This document shows, one piece after another, positions 16,641 through 24,333 of a stretch of 30,738 nt of DNA (positions are counted from its first letter, which is position 1; every line of letters starts with the position of its first letter). Below the pieces are notes generated by a model that saw nothing but the letters and a program-made list of their open reading frames with translations, searched no databases and was not told the origin of the DNA. The translations under genes were made by a program, and so were the position numbers. This DNA is from DALYJJ01 sp031969915. GTDB taxonomy: Bacteria > Acidobacteriota > Terriglobia > Bryobacterales > Bryobacteraceae. The DNA is taken from positions 1 to 30,738 of the forward strand of contig DALYJJ010000073.1 of the NCBI GenBank assembly GCA_031969915.1, read 5' to 3'.

Positions 16641-17036
16641 ATGTCCTCAGCCCGACTGTTTCGCGTTATCCTGCCGGTGTCGAATATTGAGGAAGCGGCC
16701 GCCTACTATGCGGCCGTGCTGGATGACCCCGGACAGCGAGTCTCTCCCGGCAGGCATTATTTCGGTTGTGGCCAATGTGTTCTTGCCTGCTTCGATCCGC
16801 GGGCGGACGGCGACCCCTGGGACTCGCAGCCGAATCCGGACCACGTTTACTTCGCTGTGGACGACCTGGAGGCGTACTTTCGACGAGCGGCCGCGCAACC
16901 GAAGGGCGCAGTTTTGCGGCCGATAGAAACGCAGCCATGGGGCGAACGCAGTTTCTACTGCCGCGATCCCTTCGGTAACAAATTGTGTTTCGTCGATGGG
17001 TCGACCACCTTTACCGGTCATCCGGCTTCTCATTGA
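16641..17036 (+). CDS. VOC (glyoxalase/bleomycin-resistance) superfamily protein
   Basis: A 131-residue protein with paired beta-alpha-beta-beta-beta units. It starts RLFRVILPVSNIEEAAAYYAAVLDD, has DHVYFAVDDLEAYFRRAA in the second half, and ends with the classic PWGERSFYCRDPFGNKLCFVD. VOC proteins include glyoxalase I, dioxygenases and antibiotic-binding resistance proteins; the exact role is unknown. It is divergent from the HxlR regulator, which probably controls it, perhaps in response to a reactive or toxic compound. The 3' end of the gene lies immediately before the right 51-bp repeat. Lower GC than its surroundings suggests acquisition together with the regulator. Confidence 0.9.
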   Translation: MSSARLFRVILPVSNIEEAAAYYAAVLDDPGQRVSPGRHYFGCGQCVLACFDPRADGDPWDSQPNPDHVYFAVDDLEAYFRRAAAQPKGAVLRPIETQPWGERSFYCRDPFGNKLCFVDGSTTFTGHPASH

Positions 17037-17087
17037 CGCGGCTGTTTAGCCGGGCGGCTGCTGTCGCCGCCCGAGCCTCCGCTACGG
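17037..17087 (+). repeat. 51-bp direct repeat, right copy
   Basis: This is the second copy of the 16183-16233 repeat. In the frame of the propeller gene it still reads RG-LAGRLLSPP, but the stop codon is changed (TAG to GAG). It starts directly after the VOC stop codon and ends just before the haloperoxidase stop at 17095. Confidence 0.8.
17051..17073. terminator. GC-rich hairpin between convergent VOC and haloperoxidase genes
   Basis: CGGGCGGC and GCCGCCCG form a perfect eight-base-pair stem with a seven-base loop, inside the right repeat. There is no T-run, so intrinsic termination is uncertain. Confidence 0.35.
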
Positions 17088-17094
17088 ACGCGCG

Positions 17095-18468
17095 TCACTT
17101 CGAGCCGTCTGATTCGGCCCAGGCGATGTACTTCTTCGCAATGTCCGTGCCCAGGTTCACCCCCGCGCGATTGTCCATCGGGAAGTGAATGCCCGCCCAG
17201 ATACGCGAGTCGCCGGCTTCTTTCGCCTGTGCGCGGATGAACGCCGCGCGGTCGGGGAACAGATACGCGAGCAACTCGCCACGCGAAGTGGAGAGCACCG
17301 AGTGGTTCGACGGATACGAAGGGAAATTGGGCGCGGGGAAGAGCGGCACGAGGGTTGAGTCCACTTGCGCCGGCCGCGGATACCAGTAGGCGTACTTGCC
17401 GTCCTGGCTCGCGATGAAGGCGTCGTACCCGGCCGCGCCGATCAGCGCGTAGGCCCGCGCCGCGCGGGCTGGTGCGTCCTCCATCCGGTCTTCCAACACC
17501 CAACGGTTCATGTGCACCAGCGCCCAGGGGAACACTCCCTCCGGCGTCTGCCAATAGAACGCCTTGGCATTCGTTCCGAAGTTGGACGAGGTGAGCGACC
17601 GAGGGAAACTCTTGACAGCGGCCAACTCCGCGGCGGCCTCCGCCGAACCGCACGGGGGCGGCGGCGCGGGGCGGAACTCCGAGGGTGAGGCGAGCAGAAG
17701 CGGCTTCCAGTTCGCACCGGTGACATTGCCCGGATTCGTCCCCGTCCATTGGCAGGGGCCGGTGGGCACGGTGCCCGTCCACGGCAGGTCGGAACCGTCG
17801 GCGCGCGCCTTGGCAATCACCTGCTCCGCGACGCGCTTGCCGAGGTCGCGCCCGGCGAAGTAATCCGTCGGCATTTCGACGCCCGCGAACAGGCGCGACT
17901 TGCCTGCCTCTTCGGCCCAAATCTCGAATTGGTGCGCTTCCGCGGGCACCAGGTAGGACAGCACGGCCGCGGCGGCGAAGGCCGTGGCTGCATAGTCGGA
18001 TGGGTACGAGGGGCTCCGCGGCTCCGCCACCCGGGGCTCGATCCGTTTGTCGAGCTGCGCGGGCCGTTTACGTCCGTACTCCTGCTTCGCCTTGGAGGCT
18101 GCAACCGTCGCGTCGTAAATGGCGATTGCGACGTAGGCATAGGCCCTCGGGAAGAAGTTCCCGACCGGCTGCCCGGCAATCTGCCGGCGGGTCACCAGTT
18201 CCATCCAGCGATACGCCGGCGGACCCGCGTCCCAATAGCGGATCTGCGCGACGATCCCGGGGTCCATTTCGCGAACCGCACTTCGGACCCAATCCAGCTC
18301 ATCCCGCGTGTCGCCCATGCCCGGCGGCGCCGGAACGCCGTGCGCGGCTCCGGACGGAATGACCCACGTCTTCCAGTCTCCCGGATGAGACGTATCATGC
18401 CCCAAGAGCAGGGCGGCCGACGCTGCGACGAAGAACGCCGAGCGTACAAAACGTTTGAAACGAAACAT
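17095..18468 (-). CDS. Vanadium-dependent haloperoxidase / PAP2-type acid phosphatase
   Basis: A 457-residue protein. The ATG at 18468 is preceded by a strong GGAGGAG (about 18476-18482) and starts a signal peptide (MFRFKRFVRSAFFVAASAALLLG), so it is exported. All three vanadate/phosphate-binding motifs are visible: K358-x6-R365-P (KYAYWYPRP), PS-N-HS with H389 (usually PSGH), and S421-R422-x5-H428-x3-D432 (SRIWAGIHFPMD). Haloperoxidases of this family oxidise halides with hydrogen peroxide; relatives are acid phosphatases with the same site, and sequence alone does not separate the two. It faces the acyl-CoA-binding protein gene across a 122-base divergent gap and converges on the VOC gene. 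Confidence 0.9.
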   Translation of the reverse strand: MFRFKRFVRSAFFVAASAALLLGHDTSHPGDWKTWVIPSGAAHGVPAPPGMGDTRDELDWVRSAVREMDPGIVAQIRYWDAGPPAYRWMELVTRRQIAGQPVGNFFPRAYAYVAIAIYDATVAASKAKQEYGRKRPAQLDKRIEPRVAEPRSPSYPSDYAATAFAAAAVLSYLVPAEAHQFEIWAEEAGKSRLFAGVEMPTDYFAGRDLGKRVAEQVIAKARADGSDLPWTGTVPTGPCQWTGTNPGNVTGANWKPLLLASPSEFRPAPPPPCGSAEAAAELAAVKSFPRSLTSSNFGTNAKAFYWQTPEGVFPWALVHMNRWVLEDRMEDAPARAARAYALIGAAGYDAFIASQDGKYAYWYPRPAQVDSTLVPLFPAPNFPSYPSNHSVLSTSRGELLAYLFPDRAAFIRAQAKEAGDSRIWAGIHFPMDNRAGVNLGTDIAKKYIAWAESDGSK

Positions 18469-18590
18469 ACTGGTTCTCCTCCCGATCGGGGCTGGCCTTG
18501 ACGGCCCTGCCCTCGTCACTGGAGAAGCGCCAACGGGCGGGAGACTTTGCAAGAGAAACGCGCGGCGCGGCGGGGTGGTACAAAGAGGCT

Positions 18591-18845
18591 ATGTCCGACC
18601 TTGCGGCCCAGTTCGCTCAAGCCCAACGGGAGATTCAGCCGGAAAGCCCCGACAACAACACCAAGCTCAAGCTGTACGCGCTTTACAAGCAGGCCACTCT
18701 GGGCGACGCGGCGGGCGAGCGCCCGGGCGCGTTCGACTTCGTCGCGCGCGCGAAGTTCGACGCCTGGAGCGCGGTGAAGGGAACCTCGGCCGAGGAGGCC
18801 ATGCGGCAATACGTCGCCATGGTCAATACAGTCCTCGGCCGTTGA
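18591..18845 (+). CDS. Acyl-CoA-binding protein (ACBP)
   Basis: An 84-residue four-helix protein, close to the usual ~86. It shows ACBP signatures: LKLYALYKQATLGDA, then GAFDFVARAKFDAWSAVKGTSAEEAMRQYV, including the conserved Tyr-Lys pair (YxLYKQAT) and the KxxAW block that bind the CoA moiety. ACBPs sequester and carry long-chain acyl-CoA in the cytoplasm. The start at 18591 has AGAGG upstream; an earlier in-frame ATG at 18498 would overlap the haloperoxidase leader and add a non-homologous N-terminus. ACBP is mainly known from eukaryotes and is sporadic in bacteria. No metabolic partner is evident next to it. Confidence 0.9.
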   Translation: MSDLAAQFAQAQREIQPESPDNNTKLKLYALYKQATLGDAAGERPGAFDFVARAKFDAWSAVKGTSAEEAMRQYVAMVNTVLGR

Positions 18846-18859
18846 GCCGCCCGCGGGCG

Positions 18860-19216
18860 TCAGACGCTGGGAACTACGTCCATCGGACCGTGGTCGTCAC
18901 AGTGCCCTTCGTGGGCGTGGTGCAGATGGCCGTCCACGAGGTAGTCCACGTGGCCGCCGTGCGGAATCGCCGGATGCCCGCAACCGGCCCCATGCTGGTG
19001 GTCTTTCTCGTGGCCCGCGCAGACATGCTCCGGGGTGCACGCCTCCGGGTTGGCCGCGCTCACCGCAACCACGTGCTCGTCGACATGGTCCCCGTGCATG
19101 TGATGGAGGTGCCCGTCGTGCAGGTAGTCAACATGTCCGTCGTGCTTGACGCCAATGTGTCCGCAGCCTTCTCCGTGGACGTGGCTGTGACTTTCGTGAA
19201 TCTGGTGGTCGTTCAT
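18860..19216 (-). CDS. Histidine-rich tandem-repeat metal-binding protein
   Basis: A 118-residue, probably cytoplasmic protein with 28 histidines (24%) and four cysteines in CGH/EACTP/HVCAG contexts. It is an internal duplication: unit 1 (about residues 14-50) and unit 2 (about 75-110) share HG-x-GCGH, then HxGHVDYLxDGHLHHxHxxH. Such sequences bind zinc, nickel, copper or cobalt. The ATG overlaps the stop of the SmtB-type repressor by four bases (ATGA), so the two are translationally coupled; a GAAAGGA lies upstream. With a zinc-type repressor and a P1B ATPase alongside, a role in buffering or delivering metal to the pump is the best inference. It has no membrane segment. No enzymatic domain is visible. 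Confidence 0.88.
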   Translation of the reverse strand: MNDHQIHESHSHVHGEGCGHIGVKHDGHVDYLHDGHLHHMHGDHVDEHVVAVSAANPEACTPEHVCAGHEKDHQHGAGCGHPAIPHGGHVDYLVDGHLHHAHEGHCDDHGPMDVVPSV

Positions 19217-19611
19217 CTGGAATGAGTCCTTTCTGAATCGGTGGAGATGCCCGCCGGTCCCTCTGTGGCGTGGGCCAGCGCGTTGATGATCAGTTCGAGA
19301 ATGTGCTGGTCGGCCAGAGCGTAATTGATGTGCTTGCCCCGCCGCCGGCGCACGACAATGTTCTCCGTCCGCAGCACACGCAAGCGTTGGGAGATGGTGG
19401 AGATGCTCTCGTGCTCGGATTCAGCCAGCTCCGTCACGCAGGCTTCGCCCTGGGAGAGGAGCGACAACAACCGCAGGCGGGACAGGTCGCCGACGGCCCG
19501 GAGCAGCCGCGCTGTCTTCTCCAGGGATGCCTCCGGCGCGAGGCGCAGTCTTCTTCCCGCTTTGGCGTGATCGCCGGGCGCGCACTCGGGAGGTTTCGCG
19601 GTTCGTGCCAA
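19213..19611 (-). CDS. SmtB/ArsR-family zinc-type metalloregulator
   Basis: A 132-residue repressor if started at TTG 19611. The winged-helix core reads LLRAVGDLSRLRLLSLLSQGEACVTELAESEHESISTISQRLRVLRTENIVVRRRRGKHINYAL. The C-terminal helix has D101-x-H103-x10-H114-x2-E117, exactly the alpha-5 zinc site of SmtB/CzrA-type sensors; the alpha-3 site retains only one Cys (EACV). A Cys and a His near the start (PPEC-APGDH) may add ligands. The start is uncertain: no ATG/GTG fits, and further upstream codons would run through the operator, whereas TTG 19611 follows a TACACT hexamer by five bases. It heads an operon with the His-rich protein and diverges from the P1B ATPase. Confidence 0.88.
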   Translation of the reverse strand: MARTAKPPECAPGDHAKAGRRLRLAPEASLEKTARLLRAVGDLSRLRLLSLLSQGEACVTELAESEHESISTISQRLRVLRTENIVVRRRRGKHINYALADQHILELIINALAHATEGPAGISTDSERTHSR

Positions 19612-19616
19612 ACTCC

Positions 19617-19622
19617 AGTGTA
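19617..19622 (-). promoter_or_regulatory. -10-like TACACT before the SmtB-type gene
   Basis: The minus strand reads TACACT, five bases, then the proposed TTG start. A TTGCAC 19 bases upstream falls within the palindromic operator, so repressor binding would block it. Confidence 0.35.
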
Positions 19623-19628
19623 CTACAT

Positions 19629-19650
19629 CATTTGAACAATCGTGCAAGTG
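19629..19650. promoter_or_regulatory. 22-bp imperfect palindrome, likely SmtB-type operator
   Basis: The half-sites CATTTGAACAA and TCGTGCAAGTG are reverse-complement related, with 16 of 22 positions symmetric; the consensus half is CAYTTGMACRA. The spaced TGAAC/GTTCA-like cores resemble known SmtB/CzrA 12-2-12 sites. It lies between the divergent repressor and ATPase genes. Confidence 0.6.
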
Positions 19651-19740
19651 TTTGAGCGGCTCCGGCACAAGCCGCGCAGGCCCGCTCGCCGCCCTCCGGT
19701 TCCCGCTCACCATCCTCGTCTGGACGGACCCGCGATCTCT

Positions 19741-21924
19741 GTGCAAGCCTATGTGGTAAGGGGAGAACCGGCTATCGCGCACACGCACACCTATCGGGTT
19801 CACGGCATGGACTGCGCCGAAGAAGTGAGCCTGCTGCGCCGCGAACTGTCCAAGGTCACCGGCGTCTTCGACCTCCGCTTCGACGTTCTGCAATCAAAGA
19901 TGATCGTCGAGTTCAACCCGGCCAAAGTTTCCGACGATTCGATCCGCCGAACGGTGAAGGGCCTTGGCATGGAGGCCGAACTGTGGCGTGAAGAGGCGGC
20001 AGGCCGGCCGCCGAGCGGTTTCTGGAAACGCCATGGGCGATCGCTCTCGACCTTGATCAGCGGTACGGCGTTGCTTGCGGCCGTGCTGGAGGACGCGATC
20101 ACTTCGGGCAACCTGCTGCTGGCGTTCTTGACGCAAGGCGAGGCGGGCGGGGCGCCGGGCGGAGTGCGCACGGCGCTGTTCTTCACTGCGCTGACGGCGG
20201 GGTTCGCGCCTTCGCTACCCAAAGCGCTCCAGTCGCTGCGTGCATTTCGCGCCGACATGAACGTCCTGATGCTGGTGTCGATCACCGGAGCGCTGGTGTT
20301 GGGCGAGTATTCGGAAGCGGCCACCGTCTCCTTTCTGTTCGCGCTTGCGAATTACATGGAGAGCTGGAGCCTGAGCAAGGCGAAGCGGGCCATTCAGGGC
20401 GTGCTGGACATCGCGCCGACCGAAGCCACGGTGCGGCACGGCGACCATGAGCACAGGGTGCCGGCGGCGAAGGTGAAGCCCGGCGACCTCGTCCTGGTGC
20501 GCCCCGGCGACAAGATCCCGTGCGACGGCGAAGTCGTCGAAGGCCGTTCCACTGTGGACCAGGCGATTCTGACGGGCGAGTCGGTACCGGTGTTGAAGAG
20601 TGTGGGCAGCCTGGTGTACGCGGGGACCATTAACGGCAACGGGGCGCTCGAAATCCGCTCCACCAGGCAGGCTTCGGACACCACGCTGGCACGGATTCTC
20701 CGGATGGTGGAGGACTCCACGAACCGGCGTGCGCCGGTGGAGCAGTGGATCGAGAAATTCGCGCGCTATTACACGCCCGCGATGATCGGACTGGGCCTTT
20801 CGGTGGCGCTTCTGCCCGGGCTGGTGACAGGCGATTGGGCGCACTGGTTCTACCAGGGGATGGTGGTTCTGCTGATCTCATGCCCGTGCGCGCTTGTGAT
20901 TTCGACGCCTGTTACGGTCACCGCCGCGCTCACCTCCGCCGCGCGCCGGGGCGTGCTGATCAAGGGTGGCGCGTTCCTGGAGGCCGCCGCGCGTTTGAAG
21001 GTGGTGGCGTTCGACAAGACGGGTGTGCTGACGGCGGGCGAGCCCGAAGTTCGCCGGCTGATTCCAGTGGGCGGCCTCGGCGAGGCGGAGGTGCTGGGAC
21101 CGATGCTCGCCTTGGAGCGGCGGAGCGAGCATCCGTTGGCCCGCGCGATCGTCCGCTACGCCCAGCGCGCGGGCGTGGAGCCGGCGGCGGTGGAGGAGAT
21201 CGAAGCGCTCCCGGGGCGCGGCGTCCACGGCCGCGCCGGTGGTCACGATTTCTGGATCGGCAGCAAGCGGTTGCTGGAGGAACACAACGCGCATCTGGAC
21301 GGCGCCGCATCCGCCATCGACCAGTTCGAGGGCTCGTTGGTGGTCTGCGGATCGGACGGCGCGGTGCTTTCGGTGATGGACGTGGTGGATCAACCGCGCC
21401 CGGAGGCGCGGGCAGTGGTCGGGGAGTTGAAGACGTTGGGTGTCGCGCGCACGGTGATGTTGTCCGGCGACGGCAGCAGGCTGGCTTCGCGCCTGGCCGG
21501 CGAGGTGGGGCTGGACGAAGCGCACGGCGATCTTCTGCCCGACGAGAAGGCGGCCATGATCCGCGGGTTCCGGGAACGCTTCGGGGTAACCGCGATGGTG
21601 GGCGACGGCTTGAACGATGCGCACGCGATCAGCGAGGCGTCGATCGGAATCGCGCTCGGCCCCAAGGGCACGGACGTGGCGCTCGAAAACGCCGACGTGG
21701 TGGTGATGGCCGACGGGCTGGGCCAGATCCCGTTCCTGGTGCGCCACTCGCAGCGCGCGCTGCGGGTGGTGAAGGAGAACATCCTGTTCGCGCTCGCGCT
21801 CAAGGTGGTGTTCCTGGCGTTGGCCGCCGCGGGCGTGGCGACATTGTGGATGGCGATCGTCGCCGACACCGGCGCCACGCTGCTGGTTACGTTCAACGCG
21901 CTGCGCCTGCTGAGGGCGCGCTAG
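19741..21924 (+). CDS. P1B-type Zn/Cd/Pb-translocating ATPase (ZntA/CadA type)
   Basis: About 727 residues from GTG 19741. This start is uncertain; a GTG at 19642 lies inside the palindromic operator and one at 19753 is possible. An N-terminal HMA domain contains GMDCAEE (C25), a CxxE-like variant of the usual CxxC. Membrane segments follow, then the actuator T278-G-E-S, the transport motif C381-P-C383, the phosphorylation site D425-K-T-G-V-L-T, the HP motif (SEHPLARAI) and the hinge G621-D-G-L-N-D626. The last segments read NILFALALKVV and DTGATLLVTFNALRL, the P1B-2 signature for zinc, cadmium or lead. Valine in place of Thr in DKTGTLT is unusual. The pump exports toxic metal ions at the cost of ATP. 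Control by the adjacent SmtB-type repressor is expected. It converges directly on the molybdenum hydroxylase gene. Confidence 0.93.
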   Translation: MQAYVVRGEPAIAHTHTYRVHGMDCAEEVSLLRRELSKVTGVFDLRFDVLQSKMIVEFNPAKVSDDSIRRTVKGLGMEAELWREEAAGRPPSGFWKRHGRSLSTLISGTALLAAVLEDAITSGNLLLAFLTQGEAGGAPGGVRTALFFTALTAGFAPSLPKALQSLRAFRADMNVLMLVSITGALVLGEYSEAATVSFLFALANYMESWSLSKAKRAIQGVLDIAPTEATVRHGDHEHRVPAAKVKPGDLVLVRPGDKIPCDGEVVEGRSTVDQAILTGESVPVLKSVGSLVYAGTINGNGALEIRSTRQASDTTLARILRMVEDSTNRRAPVEQWIEKFARYYTPAMIGLGLSVALLPGLVTGDWAHWFYQGMVVLLISCPCALVISTPVTVTAALTSAARRGVLIKGGAFLEAAARLKVVAFDKTGVLTAGEPEVRRLIPVGGLGEAEVLGPMLALERRSEHPLARAIVRYAQRAGVEPAAVEEIEALPGRGVHGRAGGHDFWIGSKRLLEEHNAHLDGAASAIDQFEGSLVVCGSDGAVLSVMDVVDQPRPEARAVVGELKTLGVARTVMLSGDGSRLASRLAGEVGLDEAHGDLLPDEKAAMIRGFRERFGVTAMVGDGLNDAHAISEASIGIALGPKGTDVALENADVVVMADGLGQIPFLVRHSQRALRVVKENILFALALKVVFLALAAAGVATLWMAIVADTGATLLVTFNALRLLRAR

Positions 21925-24333
21925 CTACACCAGCTTCGTCCGGCGGATGGGCAGTTCGCGGATCCGCTTACCGGTAGCGGCGAAGATCGCCGACGTGAGC
22001 GCGGGGGCGATGACCGGGGCTCCCGGCTCGCCGACGCCGGCGTGTGGCGCCTTCGAATCGACGATCGTCACATCGATGCGGCGCGGGGCCTGTTTCAGGC
22101 GCGCGACGGGGTAGTTATTGAAGTTGCCCTGTACGATGCGGCCCTGGCTGGCAGTAATCTCGCCCATCATGGCCAGGGAAACGCCGAACACGGCCGCCCC
22201 TTCGAATTGCGAGCGCACCCGGTCAGGCATCAGGATCTTGCCCACGTCGGCGACGGTCCACACGTTGGGAATAGTCAGGTTGCCCTGCGCATCGATGGCG
22301 ATCTCCACCGCGCTGGCGATGTAGCTCAGGAAGCTGCGATGCGCGGCGATGCCGATGGCCCGGGTCTTCGTGTTCTGGAACTTCGCATAGCCGGACTTTT
22401 CGGCGCACATCTCGAGCACACGCCGGAGGCGTCCGGTATCCAGCGGGAAGGTTTCCACGGGCTGGCCGTTGTTCCAGGCCTTGGTGCCGTCTTTGGTGAG
22501 GTCCACCGCGCGGTCCGGCCCGATGTTCTTCAGGAAGTAGTCGACGTAGTTGGAGTTGTTCAACCTCGCCATCTCATCCACGAAGCTGTGGATGCCGAAG
22601 GCGTGGAAGAGGTGGCAGACGGCGCGCATCCAGCCCTGGCGCACGTGATGTTTGGCGGGGCAGTTTTCGGCGCGGATGTGGGGCACGTCGAAGAGGATTT
22701 CGTTCAAGCCCATGCCCGTTTCGAAGTCTGCTCCATAGTCGGCGCCGGGCGCGAACGTCGACAGAATCGGGGGAAACGCGCTACGGAAGAGCCAGGACTC
22801 GATCTTCCCGGAAGCATCCATGCCGCCCTTCATGTGCATGGCGGCCACGGAGTGGTAGTAATCGAACCGGATGTCGTCCTCCCGGGTCCAGACCACCTGC
22901 ACGGGCTTGCCGGAGGCCTTCGAGAGGAGCGCCGCCTCAACCACGTAGTCGGGCTTTGACTTGCGCCCGAACCCGCCGCCGAGCAGCGTGACGTGGCAGA
23001 TGACGTCCTTTTGCGTGATCCCCAACGCCGCGGCCACGGCGTCCTGCACGGCCTGCGGATTCTGCGTCGGGCACCAGGTTTCCACTTTTCCGTCGCGCCA
23101 CTCGGCCACGGCCACGGGAGGCTCCATGGGCGCGTGGGAGAGCATGGGCACGTAGTAATCGGCCTCGAGTTTCTTCGCGGCCTTGGCGAAGGCGGCGTCG
23201 AAATCGCCGCGGTTGCGCACGGCCTTGCCGGGCTTGTGAACGCTGGCGAACAACTCCTGCTTGTAGGCGTCGGAGTTGAAGCCGGCGTGCTCCGGGTTCA
23301 GATCCCAATCCACCTTCAGGCGCTTGCGGCCTTGCATGGCGGCCCAGGTGGAATCGGCGAGCACGGCGACGCCACCCACCTGCTGGAACAGGTGGGGCTG
23401 CTTGAAGCCGGGCAGCGTAACTGTCTTCTGCACGCCCTTCACTTTGAGCGCCTCGGCGTCGCTGACGCTCTTCACCTTCGAGTCGTAGACCGGAGGCCGC
23501 TCGATCACCGCGTAGAGCATGCCGGGACGCGTGATGTCCGCGCCGAACTGCGCTTTCCCGGTGACAATGCCGTGCTGATCCACCACCGGCACTTCCTTGC
23601 CGATGTAGCGATACTCTCCCTGCTTCTTGAAGCGAAGCTCGGCCTTATCGGGCATGGGGAGCGCGGCCGCGGCGGCGACAAATTCGCCGATCGGGGCCGA
23701 CTTAGCGGTCTTGGCATGGGTGAGTTTGCCCATCGTCAGCGCGACTTCCGCGGCCGGCACACCCCACTTCTGCGCCGCGGCTTTCTCAAGCATCAGGCGC
23801 GCCGTTGCGCCCGCGACGTGCATTGCTTGCACGAAGTCGCGCACCGAGCAGGAGCCGTCGGTGTTCTGCGATCCGTACCGGGTGTCGCCGATGGCCTGTT
23901 CGACGCGCACGGTCTTCCAGTCAACGTCCAGTTCGTCGGCCACCACCAGCGGGAGCGACGTCTTGCTGCCGGTGCCCATCTCGGAGCGGTGCGCGGTGAT
24001 CACCACCTGCCCGTTCGGTTCGAATCCAAGATAGACGCTCGGCTGCCAGGAGACGGCCGCTTCGGCCTGGTCCGAGGCGACGCTCGCGCCGAACACCAGC
24101 GCGCCCGCCGAGAACAGCGCTCCCAGGAATCCGCGCCGTTCGATGGGCACCACTTCGAGCGACACACCTTCCATGCGCAGCCGCTCATAGGCTTCGCCGG
24201 TGAGCTTTTGAATCGCGGATACCGCCCTGGGCGCACCCAGCGCGGCTGCGGCTGCGGCTACCGACTCCGGCCGCGACCGCTTCGTCTCCGTGCCGTCCGG
24301 CGCCGGAACGCTCACCCCGTAGTTGATCTTCAT
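21925..24333 (-). CDS. Molybdopterin-binding subunit, IorB-type aldehyde/isoquinoline dehydrogenase
   Basis: An 802-residue large subunit of the xanthine-oxidase family. It has two molybdopterin-domain halves: VYLGFEPNGQVVITAHRSEMGTGSKTSLPLVVADELDVDW early, the a/b hammerhead (GKAQFGADITRPGMLYAVIERPP), the cofactor motif LLGGGFGRKSKPDYVVEAALLSK, and the C-terminal GVGEPGAPVIAPALTSAI holding the probable catalytic Glu. A Tat-like RRGFLGALFSAGALVFGASVA begins at residue 66, after an unusually long ~65-residue leader. The start ATG at 24333 overlaps the small-subunit stop (ATGA). The substrate could be an aldehyde or N-heterocycle. The absence of a FAD subunit suggests electron transfer to a cytochrome, as in IorAB. 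Confidence 0.92.
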   Translation of the reverse strand: MKINYGVSVPAPDGTETKRSRPESVAAAAAALGAPRAVSAIQKLTGEAYERLRMEGVSLEVVPIERRGFLGALFSAGALVFGASVASDQAEAAVSWQPSVYLGFEPNGQVVITAHRSEMGTGSKTSLPLVVADELDVDWKTVRVEQAIGDTRYGSQNTDGSCSVRDFVQAMHVAGATARLMLEKAAAQKWGVPAAEVALTMGKLTHAKTAKSAPIGEFVAAAAALPMPDKAELRFKKQGEYRYIGKEVPVVDQHGIVTGKAQFGADITRPGMLYAVIERPPVYDSKVKSVSDAEALKVKGVQKTVTLPGFKQPHLFQQVGGVAVLADSTWAAMQGRKRLKVDWDLNPEHAGFNSDAYKQELFASVHKPGKAVRNRGDFDAAFAKAAKKLEADYYVPMLSHAPMEPPVAVAEWRDGKVETWCPTQNPQAVQDAVAAALGITQKDVICHVTLLGGGFGRKSKPDYVVEAALLSKASGKPVQVVWTREDDIRFDYYHSVAAMHMKGGMDASGKIESWLFRSAFPPILSTFAPGADYGADFETGMGLNEILFDVPHIRAENCPAKHHVRQGWMRAVCHLFHAFGIHSFVDEMARLNNSNYVDYFLKNIGPDRAVDLTKDGTKAWNNGQPVETFPLDTGRLRRVLEMCAEKSGYAKFQNTKTRAIGIAAHRSFLSYIASAVEIAIDAQGNLTIPNVWTVADVGKILMPDRVRSQFEGAAVFGVSLAMMGEITASQGRIVQGNFNNYPVARLKQAPRRIDVTIVDSKAPHAGVGEPGAPVIAPALTSAIFAATGKRIRELPIRRTKLV

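Noticed and set aside
18846..18859. CGCCCGCGGGCG palindrome after the ACBP gene
   Set aside because: Short self-complementary GC run without loop or T-run; expected by chance in this composition.
19642..19740. Upstream GTG start for the P1B ATPase
   Set aside because: It lies within the likely repressor operator, and the added Arg/Pro-rich residues resemble no HMA leader.
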